Shown: one piece after another, positions 18,144-26,001 of the stretch
Layout: the number at the start of each line of letters is the position of its first letter
Position numbering within the stretch: the first letter of the stretch is position 1
Source of the DNA: Mesorhizobium sp. 113-3-3
GTDB lineage: Bacteria > Pseudomonadota > Alphaproteobacteria > Rhizobiales > Rhizobiaceae
DNA length: 64,000 nucleotides
Direction of reading: 5' to 3'
Assembly: GCF_016756495.1 (NCBI RefSeq)
Contig: NZ_AP023243.1
Location: forward strand, 2,980,501 to 3,044,500
Program-made: the position numbers and the translations under genes
The notes under the pieces: generated by a model
Told to the model about the DNA's origin: nothing
The model's database searches: none
What the model saw: only the letters and a program-made list of their open reading frames with translations

Positions 18144-18902
18144 GTGGCAGAGCCGATACCGGATAATGGGGCCGCAGTGGTGGACCTGAACGCGCTGGCC
18201 GCGGACAAGCAGGTCGCCGCGCGGATTCTTGCCGCATACCAGAGGATGCTGCTTTGGCTGTTCCTGACGACGATCGCCGTGATCGCCGCGATCGTCGTCG
18301 CGGCGGTCCTGACCATGAAGGCACAAGGCGGAGCCGGCTACGCACCGGGCATTTTCCCGGTCGTGGTGCTGTCCGGCTGCCTGGGCTCCTTCTTCAGCGC
18401 GCTGATCCGCCTCTACCAGTTCGACGATCTGCCAAAGGCGTTGGTCAGCCCCGTGTTGCAGGACCTGCCCAAATTCTATCTGTTCATCTATTCGCTCGTT
18501 CCGGCCGTTGTCGGCGCGATCGCCGCGGCGGTCCTCTATCTGGTCTTCGCCAGCAAACTGCTGACCGTCTCTGATCTAATACCCGTGTTCTCGTGCAAGA
18601 TCGGAGCCAACAAGTGCAACGAATTCACGGACCTGACGAGCAACTTCGGGCCGACGACCATGGAAGACTACGCCAAGGCCTTGATCTGGGGTTTTATTGC
18701 CGGGTTTGCCGAACGGCTTGTGCCGGACACGCTCCAGCGCTTCGCCAATGCGATGGAGACAGGCGAAACCGTCAAGACGTCAAACGCCGACAATCCGGAC
18801 AACGATCCGGCGGTCGTGAACGACAATGTCGCGCCGCCCGCTCCGGCTGTCGGGAACGGCGCCGCACCGGCCGACAAGGCCAAGGGACAACCTGTCGGCT
18901 GA
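18144..18902 (+). CDS. Integral membrane protein of unknown function, cassette third gene
   Basis: Encodes 252 residues from a GTG preceded by GGAGGGGG. Three membrane helices are clear (about 36-58, 68-89 and 111-137), then a cytosolic or periplasmic segment with two cysteines (CKIGANKC) and the motif FIAGFAERLVPDTLQRFAN near 188-206. I have seen this motif in uncharacterised bacterial membrane proteins but cannot tie it to a function. The last 50 residues are a low-complexity Asn/Asp/Pro/Ala tail. Being third in a run with a wall hydrolase and a secreted protein, it could be a holin-like or export component; this is inference. Confidence 0.65.
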   Translation: MAEPIPDNGAAVVDLNALAADKQVAARILAAYQRMLLWLFLTTIAVIAAIVVAAVLTMKAQGGAGYAPGIFPVVVLSGCLGSFFSALIRLYQFDDLPKALVSPVLQDLPKFYLFIYSLVPAVVGAIAAAVLYLVFASKLLTVSDLIPVFSCKIGANKCNEFTDLTSNFGPTTMEDYAKALIWGFIAGFAERLVPDTLQRFANAMETGETVKTSNADNPDNDPAVVNDNVAPPAPAVGNGAAPADKAKGQPVG

Positions 18903-18965
18903 GTGCTGTCCGGCACCGCTGAAGGCGCCGGACGGAAACCGCTCCGTAAATTGCCGGCGCTGCCA

Positions 18966-19043
18966 TAGATCAGCTTCTCCAGTGATCGGCAAATCCCGCA
19001 CCCGTTTGCGTGGAAGACCGCGTTGGCAATCGCGGGTGTCACG
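18966..19043 (-). pseudogene. Degenerate copy of the 3' end of the molybdenum hydroxylase large-subunit gene
   Basis: Read on the minus strand this gives VTPAIANAVFHANG...LEKLI, matching the last 30 residues of the protein encoded at 21143-23440 (VAPAIANAVFHATG...LEKLI). About 80 bases align with a few mismatches and gaps, in the same orientation, and the stop codon has been lost. It lies 2.1 kb from the intact 3' end and the AT-richer pair of genes is in between. The rest of the 18903-19306 gap holds a small GC hairpin (18906-18931) and AT-rich promoter-like DNA. Confidence 0.75.
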
Positions 19044-19306
19044 GCGAGCGATCGGATTTCAAATCGTCACGCTTCTCAGATGTGCCAACATCGAAACTGA
19101 AGTGGCTTTGCTCCGCTCTCGAAGCTCTGCGCTGGCCATTTGTGTTGGACCTTGGTCAGATAACGTCACAACACGATTGGTGACAGCCTGGGTATGCAAG
19201 CAATAATAGGTTTATCTTGCGTAAAATTGGTTTGTTGTATAACTTACTTTGTGGGAAAATATGACTTCGATTAAGATAAGCGTCTTGATCGATTTGGGGG
19301 GTAGTT

Positions 19307-19732
19307 ATGGGGAAAGCTGCGTCGGTACGAATCGCTTCGGCAACGAAAGCCGCATCCGCGCGTAGGAAAAAAGCAGACAGCGATAACGACTTATTGCTTT
19401 TTAAGTTTGCACACTACAAAACACATTCTTTAAGACTTGAAAGAATAATTCAAAAGACAATCACGGCTAGGGAAATCTATCGTAGGCTTCTATCTGTTTT
19501 GGGCGTCGACTTCATTGATCTTCAGGCTCCGCCTTCACAGTATCTGAAGGGCGACGATCCGGTGAAAGTGCTGCGAGCCTTCGCGGCGCAACTCAACCAT
19601 AGTTCGGAGTTCAAAAACGACCTGCTTGATCTCGCGCCGGGCGATCTTTCAGCAGCGACAAAGATGCAAGATATCGGAGGAGCGATCGTCCGCTGGTACC
19701 GAACCCATGGCTGGGAGGTTCAAAAGGAGTGA
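19307..19732 (+). CDS. Small basic protein of unknown function
   Basis: Encodes 141 residues. The N-terminal 25 residues are rich in Ala, Lys and Arg (KAASARRKKADSD), then comes a helical, charged body (LERIIQKTITAREIYRRLLS, LRAFAAQLNHSSEFKNDLLD). There is no signal peptide or membrane helix. Base composition and codon use (TTA, AAA, AGA codons) are clearly AT-richer than the neighbours, pointing to recent acquisition. It ends five bases before the start of the next gene, so the two form an operon. I do not recognise the family; a small chaperone or nucleoid-associated role would be a guess. Confidence 0.6.
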   Translation: MGKAASVRIASATKAASARRKKADSDNDLLLFKFAHYKTHSLRLERIIQKTITAREIYRRLLSVLGVDFIDLQAPPSQYLKGDDPVKVLRAFAAQLNHSSEFKNDLLDLAPGDLSAATKMQDIGGAIVRWYRTHGWEVQKE

Positions 19733-19737
19733 TCGCG

Positions 19738-20985
19738 ATGCCGGCAAAGTCCATCCTTCTAGGTAGCACAGCGTTGTTTTTCATCTCGATGTCGGCCTCC
19801 GCAGCCACACGCGACGAATTGATCAATCGCTATCACGTTGATCCAAATGCCAAGAGAATTGGTGGCGAGGTGCTCAACGTGATACGAGCGCACGACGCCG
19901 ACCCTGTTCTCAAGAAATATGATGTAAACAACGACGCGATCCTTGAGCCGTCCGAATTGAAGAAAGCTTCGGCCGATTTGAATTCGAAATATTCTCGCCC
20001 GCCTTGGGAGAAAAAGCTCAAGCCCGACGATGACACGGAATTATTTGTAAAAGGCGCAGAGGCCCAGCAAGCAGATACCGGCATCCCAATCGAAGCTATT
20101 CTAGAGAAGGACAAGCCGAAGCCAGTTACAGTTTGTGGTGACGACAAGCAGCTTTTCATCCGTCGTGATAAGCTTGACAATTATATGTTCAATCTTGCAT
20201 CCGTTGCCAAAGCTCAAGGCGCATCAATAGGCTATCTGTCTGATGCACAGAACGGCCATTCAACATTTTCCGTTGATGGAACAATAAGCTACGCGTGGCG
20301 CAAACCATGCCTTTCGCGCCCAGCAGGTGAGACAGTAGGTCAGCCCTACATCTCTGCTTACGCTATCGCACCCTGGATTAGTGCACACGGCACTCGCTCG
20401 ACAAACGGGGCGAAAGAGCAGAGCGATATGAGGTTCGGCACCCAGCTGCAAGTCGAGCTATTCGATGGCCCTTTGTTCAACACTCAATACTTTGACGTAT
20501 CACCATACTATCAGACTGATTTTCGAGGTGAGGCCAGTGCATACGGTGTTGAGGCCAGTTGGACGCCATACTGGCTTGAGGCCAATCTCGGCGGCAACTC
20601 AAGACGGTTCTCTGACATTTTCGATTGGTACTGGCAGTTTACCGCGGAGGCCGACTACCTCAACGTCCAGGACGTTGGTCGCACGGCTCTGGAGGCCGAA
20701 GACTATGCGTGGCTTGGATTTACCGCCAAGATTCAGGTTTTTCCGTTTTCGGATACTGATTGGGCGCCGGACTTCATCCGCGATAGGATCCACGCAACGG
20801 GGACCGCCAAATATTATTGGGATGCGATCTCCGGCAGAGATATCCACGATCTGATAGCCGAAGTCGCTTACAACCTAGATGATACCGGAGCTACTTCATT
20901 GGCTGTGGATTATGAGAAGGGAACACGAAAAGAAACCCTTCAGGACGTCGACCAGGTCGCGCTGAAACTAAACTACAAATATTAG
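19738..20985 (+). CDS. Secreted EF-hand protein with beta-barrel-like C-terminal region
   Basis: Encodes 415 residues from the ATG at 19738 with AAGGAG eight bases upstream; a GTG at 19729 is less likely. A Sec signal covers residues 1-22 (LLGSTALFFISMSASA). Residues 62-73 form a canonical EF-hand loop (DVNNDAILEPSE, with Asp/Asn/Asp at 1, 3, 5 and Glu at 12). From about 135 onward, alternating hydrophobic/polar strands rich in Tyr and Trp (PYISAYAIAPWISAH, YDVSPYYQTDF-like, ASWTPYWLEANLG) end in ALKLNYKY with a terminal aromatic, which suggests an outer-membrane barrel. Calcium binding and outer-membrane location are inferred from these motifs. Composition is AT-rich, unlike the flanks. Confidence 0.7.
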   Translation: MPAKSILLGSTALFFISMSASAATRDELINRYHVDPNAKRIGGEVLNVIRAHDADPVLKKYDVNNDAILEPSELKKASADLNSKYSRPPWEKKLKPDDDTELFVKGAEAQQADTGIPIEAILEKDKPKPVTVCGDDKQLFIRRDKLDNYMFNLASVAKAQGASIGYLSDAQNGHSTFSVDGTISYAWRKPCLSRPAGETVGQPYISAYAIAPWISAHGTRSTNGAKEQSDMRFGTQLQVELFDGPLFNTQYFDVSPYYQTDFRGEASAYGVEASWTPYWLEANLGGNSRRFSDIFDWYWQFTAEADYLNVQDVGRTALEAEDYAWLGFTAKIQVFPFSDTDWAPDFIRDRIHATGTAKYYWDAISGRDIHDLIAEVAYNLDDTGATSLAVDYEKGTRKETLQDVDQVALKLNYKY

Positions 20986-20991
20986 CATAAC

Positions 20992-21033
20992 TAAAGCGCG
21001 TCGTGTTGAAACGGGTTCATACGACGCGCCTTA
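20992..21033. terminator. Inverted repeat with T-run, probable transcription terminator
   Basis: A 13-base stem (TAAAGCGCGTCGT with ACGACGCGCCTTA, one mismatch) and a 16-base loop lie seven bases after the preceding stop; GCTTGTTTTTATG follows. It fits a terminator for the AT-rich pair. It may also belong to a dispersed rhizobial hairpin family. Confidence 0.7.
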
Positions 21034-21142
21034 GGTGCTTGTTTTTATGCCTGTCGTTCTTCCAAAACCGAGATCCCTTTTGGGCGACTGCGTTAGGCGA
21101 CGCTGCAGCGGCTACCCCAATCCCCGCCGCACCGGGTAGTTT

Positions 21143-23440
21143 CTAGATCAACTTCTCCAGTGTGATCGGCAGATCCCGCACCCTCTTTCCCGTCGCGTGG
21201 AACACCGCGTTGGCGATCGCGGGGGCGACACCGACTATGCCAAGTTCACCCACACCCTTGCCGCCGAGCGCCGAGGAATGCGGATCGGGAATGCCGACCG
21301 AGATCACCTCGATGTCCGGGATGTCGGCGTTGGTCGGCACGAGATAGTCGGCGAGGTTGTTGTTGACGATGCGGCCATGGCGGCGGTCCATGATGCCTTC
21401 CTCCAGCAGCGCCTGGCCGATGCCCATGATGATGCCGCCCTTCCACTGGCTTTCGGCGAGCTTCGGGTTGTAGAGCCGGCCGGAATCCAGCGCCGATACG
21501 ACGCGCGACACGCGCACAGTGCCGAAATCCTCATCGACCCGCACCTCGACGAAATGCGCGCACCAGGAGTGGCGCGAATAGTCGCCCTCGGTGTGCGGCA
21601 CCGCCATGGCGATAGTGGTGTAGTTCTTGTAGCGGTCCTCGGCCGTCGAATTGGCCGGCATGGTGTCGCCGGTGGCTTCGATGCGGTCGCGGCCGACGTT
21701 CTTGAGCAGTTCGGCGATCGAGACATCGGGGCCGTCGCCGCGCGGCGAGCCGATGCGGCCATTGGCGACGACCAACGTGTTGGCCTGCAGCGCGTGGAAG
21801 GGTGAACGCGGGTCGTTGATCGCCAAGCCCACGAGTTGGTCGAGCGCCGACGTCGCGGCCTTGTAGACCGCACCCGTCATCACGCCGGCCAGCCGCGAGC
21901 CGCCACTGACGCCGGCGCGGGCAAAGCGGGAATCGCCAAGCTTCACCACCACGTCGTCGGCCGGCACGCCGACCGTCTCGGCGGCGGTCTGCGCCAGGAT
22001 GGTGTAGGTGCCCTGGCCCATGTCGATCGAGGAGCTTTCGACCTCGACCGAACCGTCGGCGAGGATGCGCACGACAGCCTCGCCATAGGCGCGCCGCACC
22101 GGATAGGTGCCGGCCGCCACGCCCCAGCCGATCAGCTGGTTGCCATCGCGCATCGAGCGCGGTTCTGGCGAACGCCTGGACCAGCCGAAGCGCCCGGCGC
22201 CCGCGGCAAAAGCCTCGCGCAACTGCCTGGTCGACCAGGCTTTTTTGGCGTGCGGATCCTGTTCGGCATAGTTGCGCAGCCGGATCTCCAGCGGATCGAT
22301 GCCGACCTCGTAGGCGAGCTCGTCGATGGCGCTTTCGATGCCGAAGGCCGACGGGTTTTCGCCCGGCGCGCGCATGGCGCCCGGCACTACCGAGTTCACC
22401 CGCACGACATTCTGCTTCGACGAGAAATTCGGCGTCGCGTACATGATCGAGGTGACCGAACCCAACGGCTCGACCCACATGCCGTCGATCGAGGTTTCAT
22501 TGACGCCGCGATGCACGATCGACTGGATCACGCCGTCACGGTCGGCGCCGATCGTCACCGTCTGGCGCGTCGCGGCCCGGCCGCCATAGCCTGTGAAAGT
22601 CTGCTGGCGCGTCATCACCAGCTTCACCGGCCGGCCCAGCATTTTGGCGGCACTCGCGGCCACCGCGCCGTGGCTGAGCGCTAGCGCCTTGGAGCCGAAG
22701 CCGCCGCCGACATAGGGCGAGACCAGCCGCACATTCTCGAACGGCACTTCGAACCATTCGGCATAGGTGCGGGCCATGCCGTCGAGCCACTGGCTCGGTT
22801 CCCAGACGGTCAGATGATCGCCTTCCCAGCGCGCGACCAGCCCATGCGGCTCCATCGGCGCCTGGTATTCGCGCGGCGTGTTGTAGGCAGCGCAGATGCG
22901 CACCGGCGCGGCGGCGAAAGCGGCCGGCGCATCGCCCCATTCCTTGGTCATGGCGTCGATCGGAATGCCGTCGCCGGCCTTGCCGTCGCTGAGATCGACG
23001 ATGGCAGGCGTTTCGTCATAGCTGACCTTGACCAGCGCCGCCGCGGCCACCGCCTGCTCGAAGGTCTCGGCCACGACAGCCGCGATATGCTGGCCGGAGA
23101 AGGTGATGTCGCGGGCCAGCGGGCAATAGGGCTTGTCGGGCGGCGGCGTGCCAAGCCAGTCCGATGCGGTTTTGAGGCTGATGATGGTGTCAGGGGTGAG
23201 CACTTGCAGCACGCCGGGCGCTGCCTGAGCTTTCGTGGCATCGATCGCGCGCACCTTGCCTGACGCGATCGTGCTTTCGACCAGCACGGCATAGGCGAGG
23301 CCTTCGAGCTGCTGCTCGACGGCGTATTTCGCCGCACCCGTTATCTTGGCCGGGCCGTCGACGCGCGACAGCCGGCCGCCGAGGGCTTGCGCCAGCGCGC
23401 CGTCGGAGGCGTCACCATGTCTGATGTTGTGAACGGTCAT
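21143..23440 (-). CDS. paoC: Molybdopterin-binding large subunit of xanthine-dehydrogenase-family oxidoreductase (PaoC-like)
   Basis: Encodes 765 residues. The start is the ATG at 23440, which overlaps the stop of the FAD-subunit gene by four bases (ATGA). Family features: LGGRLSRVDGPAKITGAAKY at the N-terminus, YVGGGFGSKALALSHGAVAA (molybdopterin-binding loop), GAMRAPGENPSAFGIESAID, DMGQGTYTILAQTAAETVGV, and GKGVGELG with the candidate catalytic Glu732 near the C-terminus. With the two partner genes it forms an S/M/L enzyme that hydroxylates aldehydes or N-heterocycles, using water as oxygen source. The FAD subunit's extra cysteines point to the PaoABC periplasmic aldehyde oxidoreductase type. 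No Tat signal is expected on this subunit. Confidence 0.9.
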   Translation of the reverse strand: MTVHNIRHGDASDGALAQALGGRLSRVDGPAKITGAAKYAVEQQLEGLAYAVLVESTIASGKVRAIDATKAQAAPGVLQVLTPDTIISLKTASDWLGTPPPDKPYCPLARDITFSGQHIAAVVAETFEQAVAAAALVKVSYDETPAIVDLSDGKAGDGIPIDAMTKEWGDAPAAFAAAPVRICAAYNTPREYQAPMEPHGLVARWEGDHLTVWEPSQWLDGMARTYAEWFEVPFENVRLVSPYVGGGFGSKALALSHGAVAASAAKMLGRPVKLVMTRQQTFTGYGGRAATRQTVTIGADRDGVIQSIVHRGVNETSIDGMWVEPLGSVTSIMYATPNFSSKQNVVRVNSVVPGAMRAPGENPSAFGIESAIDELAYEVGIDPLEIRLRNYAEQDPHAKKAWSTRQLREAFAAGAGRFGWSRRSPEPRSMRDGNQLIGWGVAAGTYPVRRAYGEAVVRILADGSVEVESSSIDMGQGTYTILAQTAAETVGVPADDVVVKLGDSRFARAGVSGGSRLAGVMTGAVYKAATSALDQLVGLAINDPRSPFHALQANTLVVANGRIGSPRGDGPDVSIAELLKNVGRDRIEATGDTMPANSTAEDRYKNYTTIAMAVPHTEGDYSRHSWCAHFVEVRVDEDFGTVRVSRVVSALDSGRLYNPKLAESQWKGGIIMGIGQALLEEGIMDRRHGRIVNNNLADYLVPTNADIPDIEVISVGIPDPHSSALGGKGVGELGIVGVAPAIANAVFHATGKRVRDLPITLEKLI

Positions 23441-24420
23441 GCCGTCTCTCCCAATTTGAGGATGGCCCTGGCGACGACGCGCGGCGCGAGCTCGATCTTG
23501 TAGTGGTTGGCGCCATGGTCGACGGCGCCTTCGACGGCGAGCAGCCTGGCGGCGCGGACGGTTTCCGACTCCAGCACCTTGCCCCTCAAAGCCTCTTCGA
23601 CGGCCCGCGCACGCCACGGTTTGGTGGCGATGCCGCCGAGCGCGACACGCAGGTCGCGGATGGTGCGGCCATCGGCCTCGAATTCGATGCCGACCGCCGC
23701 ACTTGCCGCCGCGAATTCATAGGACTGCCGGTCGCGGATCTTCAGATAGGTCGAACGGCGGGCGGCGGCGGAGCCGGGGATTTCGATGGCGGTTATCATC
23801 TCGCCCGGTTCGATGGCGTGTTCCCTGTCCGGCGTGGTGCCGGGCAGCAGGAAGAAGTCGTCGACCAGAAGCTTGCGTTCGCCGAGATGAACGACAGCGT
23901 CGAAGGCGACCAAAGCGGTGGCGAGGTCGCCGGGATACATGGCGATGCAGGCCTCGCTGGTGCCGAGCACGGCGTGTCCCCTGGTGACGCCGCCGATCGC
24001 CGAACAGCCGCTGCCCGGCTCACGCTTGTTGCAGGCCGAGAAATTCGCGGGGTCGCGGAAATAGGGGCAGCGCGTGCGCTGCATCAGATTGCCGCCGATG
24101 GTCGCCATGTTGCGGATCTGGGCGGATGCCGCCTGCCAGAGCGCTTCCGAGATGGCGGGGAAGCGGCTCTTGATGTCGGCGTGGTCGGCGACATGGCTCA
24201 TTCTGGCGAGCGCGCCGATGGTGGCGCCTTGCTCGTTCACGTCGATCCGGTCGAGCCCTTCGAGATGGGTGATGTCGACCAGCGTCTCAGGCTCGGCGAC
24301 GCCGCATTTGGCGAGGTCGATCAGCGTGGTGCCGCCGGCGAGCAGCATGGCGCCGGGCAGCGCGGCCGCCTGGCGTGCGGCGTCGGTCGAAGTGGCGCGC
24401 AGATAGGAAAAGTCCCTCAT
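23437..24420 (-). CDS. paoB: FAD-binding subunit of xanthine-dehydrogenase-family oxidoreductase (PaoB-like)
   Basis: Encodes 327 residues and overlaps both neighbours by four bases. The FAD-binding motifs MLLAGGTTLIDLAKCG (residues 25-40) and NMATIGGNLMQRTRCPYFRD (104-123) are clear. The stretch with Cys118, Cys130 and Cys139 (RCPYFRDPANFSACNKR, then GSGCSAIGG) corresponds to the extra [4Fe-4S] loop seen in E. coli PaoB and in 4-hydroxybenzoyl-CoA reductase, and absent from ordinary CoxM-type subunits. The C-terminal CO-dehydrogenase flavoprotein domain is present (LRVALGGIATKPWRARAVEE). It passes electrons between the iron-sulfur subunit and the final acceptor. Confidence 0.9.
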   Translation of the reverse strand: MRDFSYLRATSTDAARQAAALPGAMLLAGGTTLIDLAKCGVAEPETLVDITHLEGLDRIDVNEQGATIGALARMSHVADHADIKSRFPAISEALWQAASAQIRNMATIGGNLMQRTRCPYFRDPANFSACNKREPGSGCSAIGGVTRGHAVLGTSEACIAMYPGDLATALVAFDAVVHLGERKLLVDDFFLLPGTTPDREHAIEPGEMITAIEIPGSAAARRSTYLKIRDRQSYEFAAASAAVGIEFEADGRTIRDLRVALGGIATKPWRARAVEEALRGKVLESETVRAARLLAVEGAVDHGANHYKIELAPRVVARAILKLGETA

Positions 24421-24890
24421 GATGCGAACTCCTGGGCCGCCTGGCGCACGGCGGCGACAATGTGCGGATAGGCGCCGCAGCGGCAGAGATTGCCGGCCAT
24501 GTATTCGCGGATTTCCTCATCCGAGCCGGCATGGCCTTCGCGGATGCAGGCGACCGCCGACATGATCTGGCCTGATGTGCAATAGCCGCACTGGAAGGCG
24601 TCCTGCTCGAGGAACGCAGCCTGCACGGGATGCAGTTCACCCTCCCGTGCAAGCCCCTCTATGGTGGTGATGGTGCGGCCTTCGGCTTGCGCGGCAAGCG
24701 TCAGGCACGCCAGCACTCGCTCGCCGTCCATGTGCACGGTGCAGGCGCCGCACTGGCCATGGTCGCAGCCTTTCTTGGTGCCGGTCAGGCCGAGCCGCTC
24801 GCGCAAGGCATCGAGTAGCGTGACGCGCGGTTCGAGCTGCAACTCGTGACGCTGGCCGTTGATATCGAGATGGACGGGGATTTTGGTCAT
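24417..24890 (-). CDS. paoA: [2Fe-2S] subunit of xanthine-dehydrogenase-family oxidoreductase (PaoA-like)
   Basis: Encodes 157 residues. Two iron-sulfur clusters are visible: the plant-type ferredoxin set GCDHGQCGACTVHMDGERVLAC (Cys42, 47, 50, 62) and the helical-domain set QCGYC plus NLCRCGAYP (Cys101, 104, 136, 138). First gene of the three-gene operon. E. coli PaoA carries a Tat signal; this protein begins directly with MTKIPVHLDINGQ, so the complex is probably cytoplasmic unless the true start lies elsewhere. The upstream region holds a palindromic repeat and the TetR operator, so repression by the divergent TetR gene is likely. Confidence 0.9.
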   Translation of the reverse strand: MTKIPVHLDINGQRHELQLEPRVTLLDALRERLGLTGTKKGCDHGQCGACTVHMDGERVLACLTLAAQAEGRTITTIEGLAREGELHPVQAAFLEQDAFQCGYCTSGQIMSAVACIREGHAGSDEEIREYMAGNLCRCGAYPHIVAAVRQAAQEFAS

Positions 24891-24947
24891 GGGCGTCTGG
24901 CTCCAGTTGCTTGACGCTGATGGGAAGAGGTGGCGAGGCGATGGCTA

Positions 24948-25093
24948 ATCTCCCCCCTTGAGGGGGAGATGCCCGGCAGGGCAGAGGGGGTTGGTTCGAC
25001 TGGATGCGACCTCCTGCGGCGGATGGAGGTTGGCGCTCTACGCGCGACGACCCCCTCTGGCCTGCCGGCCATCTCCCCCTCGAGGGGGGAGAC
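24948..25093. repeat. Palindromic intergenic repeat, family A (second copy)
   Basis: Same structure as 14073-14224: ATCTCCCCCCTTGAGGGGGA on the left, a complementary right arm ending CTCGAGGGGGGAGAC, and CAGAGGGGGTTG/CGACCCCCTCTG inside. It sits between the oxidoreductase operon and its putative operator, so it will be part of the operon's 5' leader if transcription starts near 25150-25200. Confidence 0.8.
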
Positions 25094-25190
25094 AACGCGC
25101 TTCGCGGCCTTCGCCAGTCTCCAGTGACCTTGCAGGTTCGAATTGCGTGACATACGGGGTTCCCTGCCTATATGATGAAAGCACTCCACT

Positions 25191-25212
25191 TAAACGGAGG
25201 CGCCTCCGTTTA
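25191..25212. promoter_or_regulatory. Perfect palindrome, probable TetR operator
   Basis: Twenty-two bases form a perfect dyad: half-site TAAACGGAGGC followed by its exact reverse complement. It lies between the divergent oxidoreductase operon and the TetR gene, 48 bases before the GTG of the latter. Length and symmetry fit the operators of TetR-family repressors. Confidence 0.8.
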
Positions 25213-25259
25213 TTACGTGGGGGCTGGCCCGGTCGGGTTCAAGGCCCCATATTTCGTCC

Positions 25260-25880
25260 GTGGAGAAAAAATTGGCCGCAGCCAACATTGCCGAACAGAA
25301 GGCCGCAGAGGAAAAACCGCTGCGCGCCGACGCGCAGCGCAACCGCGACCGGCTGGTCGAGGTGGCGGCGGTCGTGTTCGCCGAGCGCGGCATCGGTGCC
25401 TCGCTGGAGGATATCGCGCGCCGCGCCGGCGTCGGCATCGGCACGCTCTACCGGCATTTCCCGACGCGCGAGCATCTGGTCGAGGTGGTCTACCGCCGCG
25501 AGGTCGAGGTGCTGTGCGCGGCCGCCGGCGAGCTAGCCCAAAAACATCCCTCCGATATCGCCCTGGAGGAATGGATGCGGCGCTTCGTCGACTACATCGC
25601 CACCAAGCGCGGCCTGGCGACCAGCCTGCGCATCCTGCTCACCACCAATTCGACACTGTTTTCCGACACGTCGGGCAGGGTGTCGCAGGCCCTGCGGCAA
25701 CTGGTCGAGGCGGCGGTGGCAGACGGCACCATCCGCGGCGATGTCGACGCTTCCGACGTGCTGCATGCGCTCGGCGGCATCTATTCCGCGCCCGATACGC
25801 CGGAGTGGCGCGACCGCTCGCGGCGACTGGTCAAGCTGTTGATGGACGGTTTGCGGTTCGGGGCGGGGAAATCCGCCTAA
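25260..25880 (+). CDS. TetR-family transcriptional repressor
   Basis: Encodes 206 residues; the first codon is GTG at 25260. The helix-turn-helix occupies about residues 30-70 (AVVFAERGIGASLEDIARRA, GVGIGTLYRHFPTREHLVEV), the standard TetR pattern. The C-terminal ligand domain (LRQLVEAAVADGTIRGDVDA, SDVLHALGGIY) resembles the widespread YcdC/AcrR-like group. It is divergent from the PaoABC-type operon with a perfect palindromic operator in the shared region, so it likely represses that operon and itself and responds to an aldehyde or related compound; the effector is a guess. Confidence 0.9.
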   Translation: MEKKLAAANIAEQKAAEEKPLRADAQRNRDRLVEVAAVVFAERGIGASLEDIARRAGVGIGTLYRHFPTREHLVEVVYRREVEVLCAAAGELAQKHPSDIALEEWMRRFVDYIATKRGLATSLRILLTTNSTLFSDTSGRVSQALRQLVEAAVADGTIRGDVDASDVLHALGGIYSAPDTPEWRDRSRRLVKLLMDGLRFGAGKSA

Positions 25881-26001
25881 GCGAAATTTTGTAACCAGCG
25901 CATCCATTAGCCATGGCAGGGCGAATCCGCATCCAGCGCTTGCATCCGAATGCGAGCGGTTGTTAACATCCTCACATTTCAGGGATGCACAGGCCCAACG
26001 C

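Noticed and set aside
16743..18902. SH3/GH19 cassette considered as a prophage lysis module
   Set aside because: No capsid, tail, terminase or integrase genes nearby and the third protein is larger than a holin; kept only as an unexplained cassette.
20992..21033. Hairpin considered as an attachment site for the AT-rich segment
   Set aside because: It fits a terminator directly after a gene, and no matching copy was seen at the other side of the segment.
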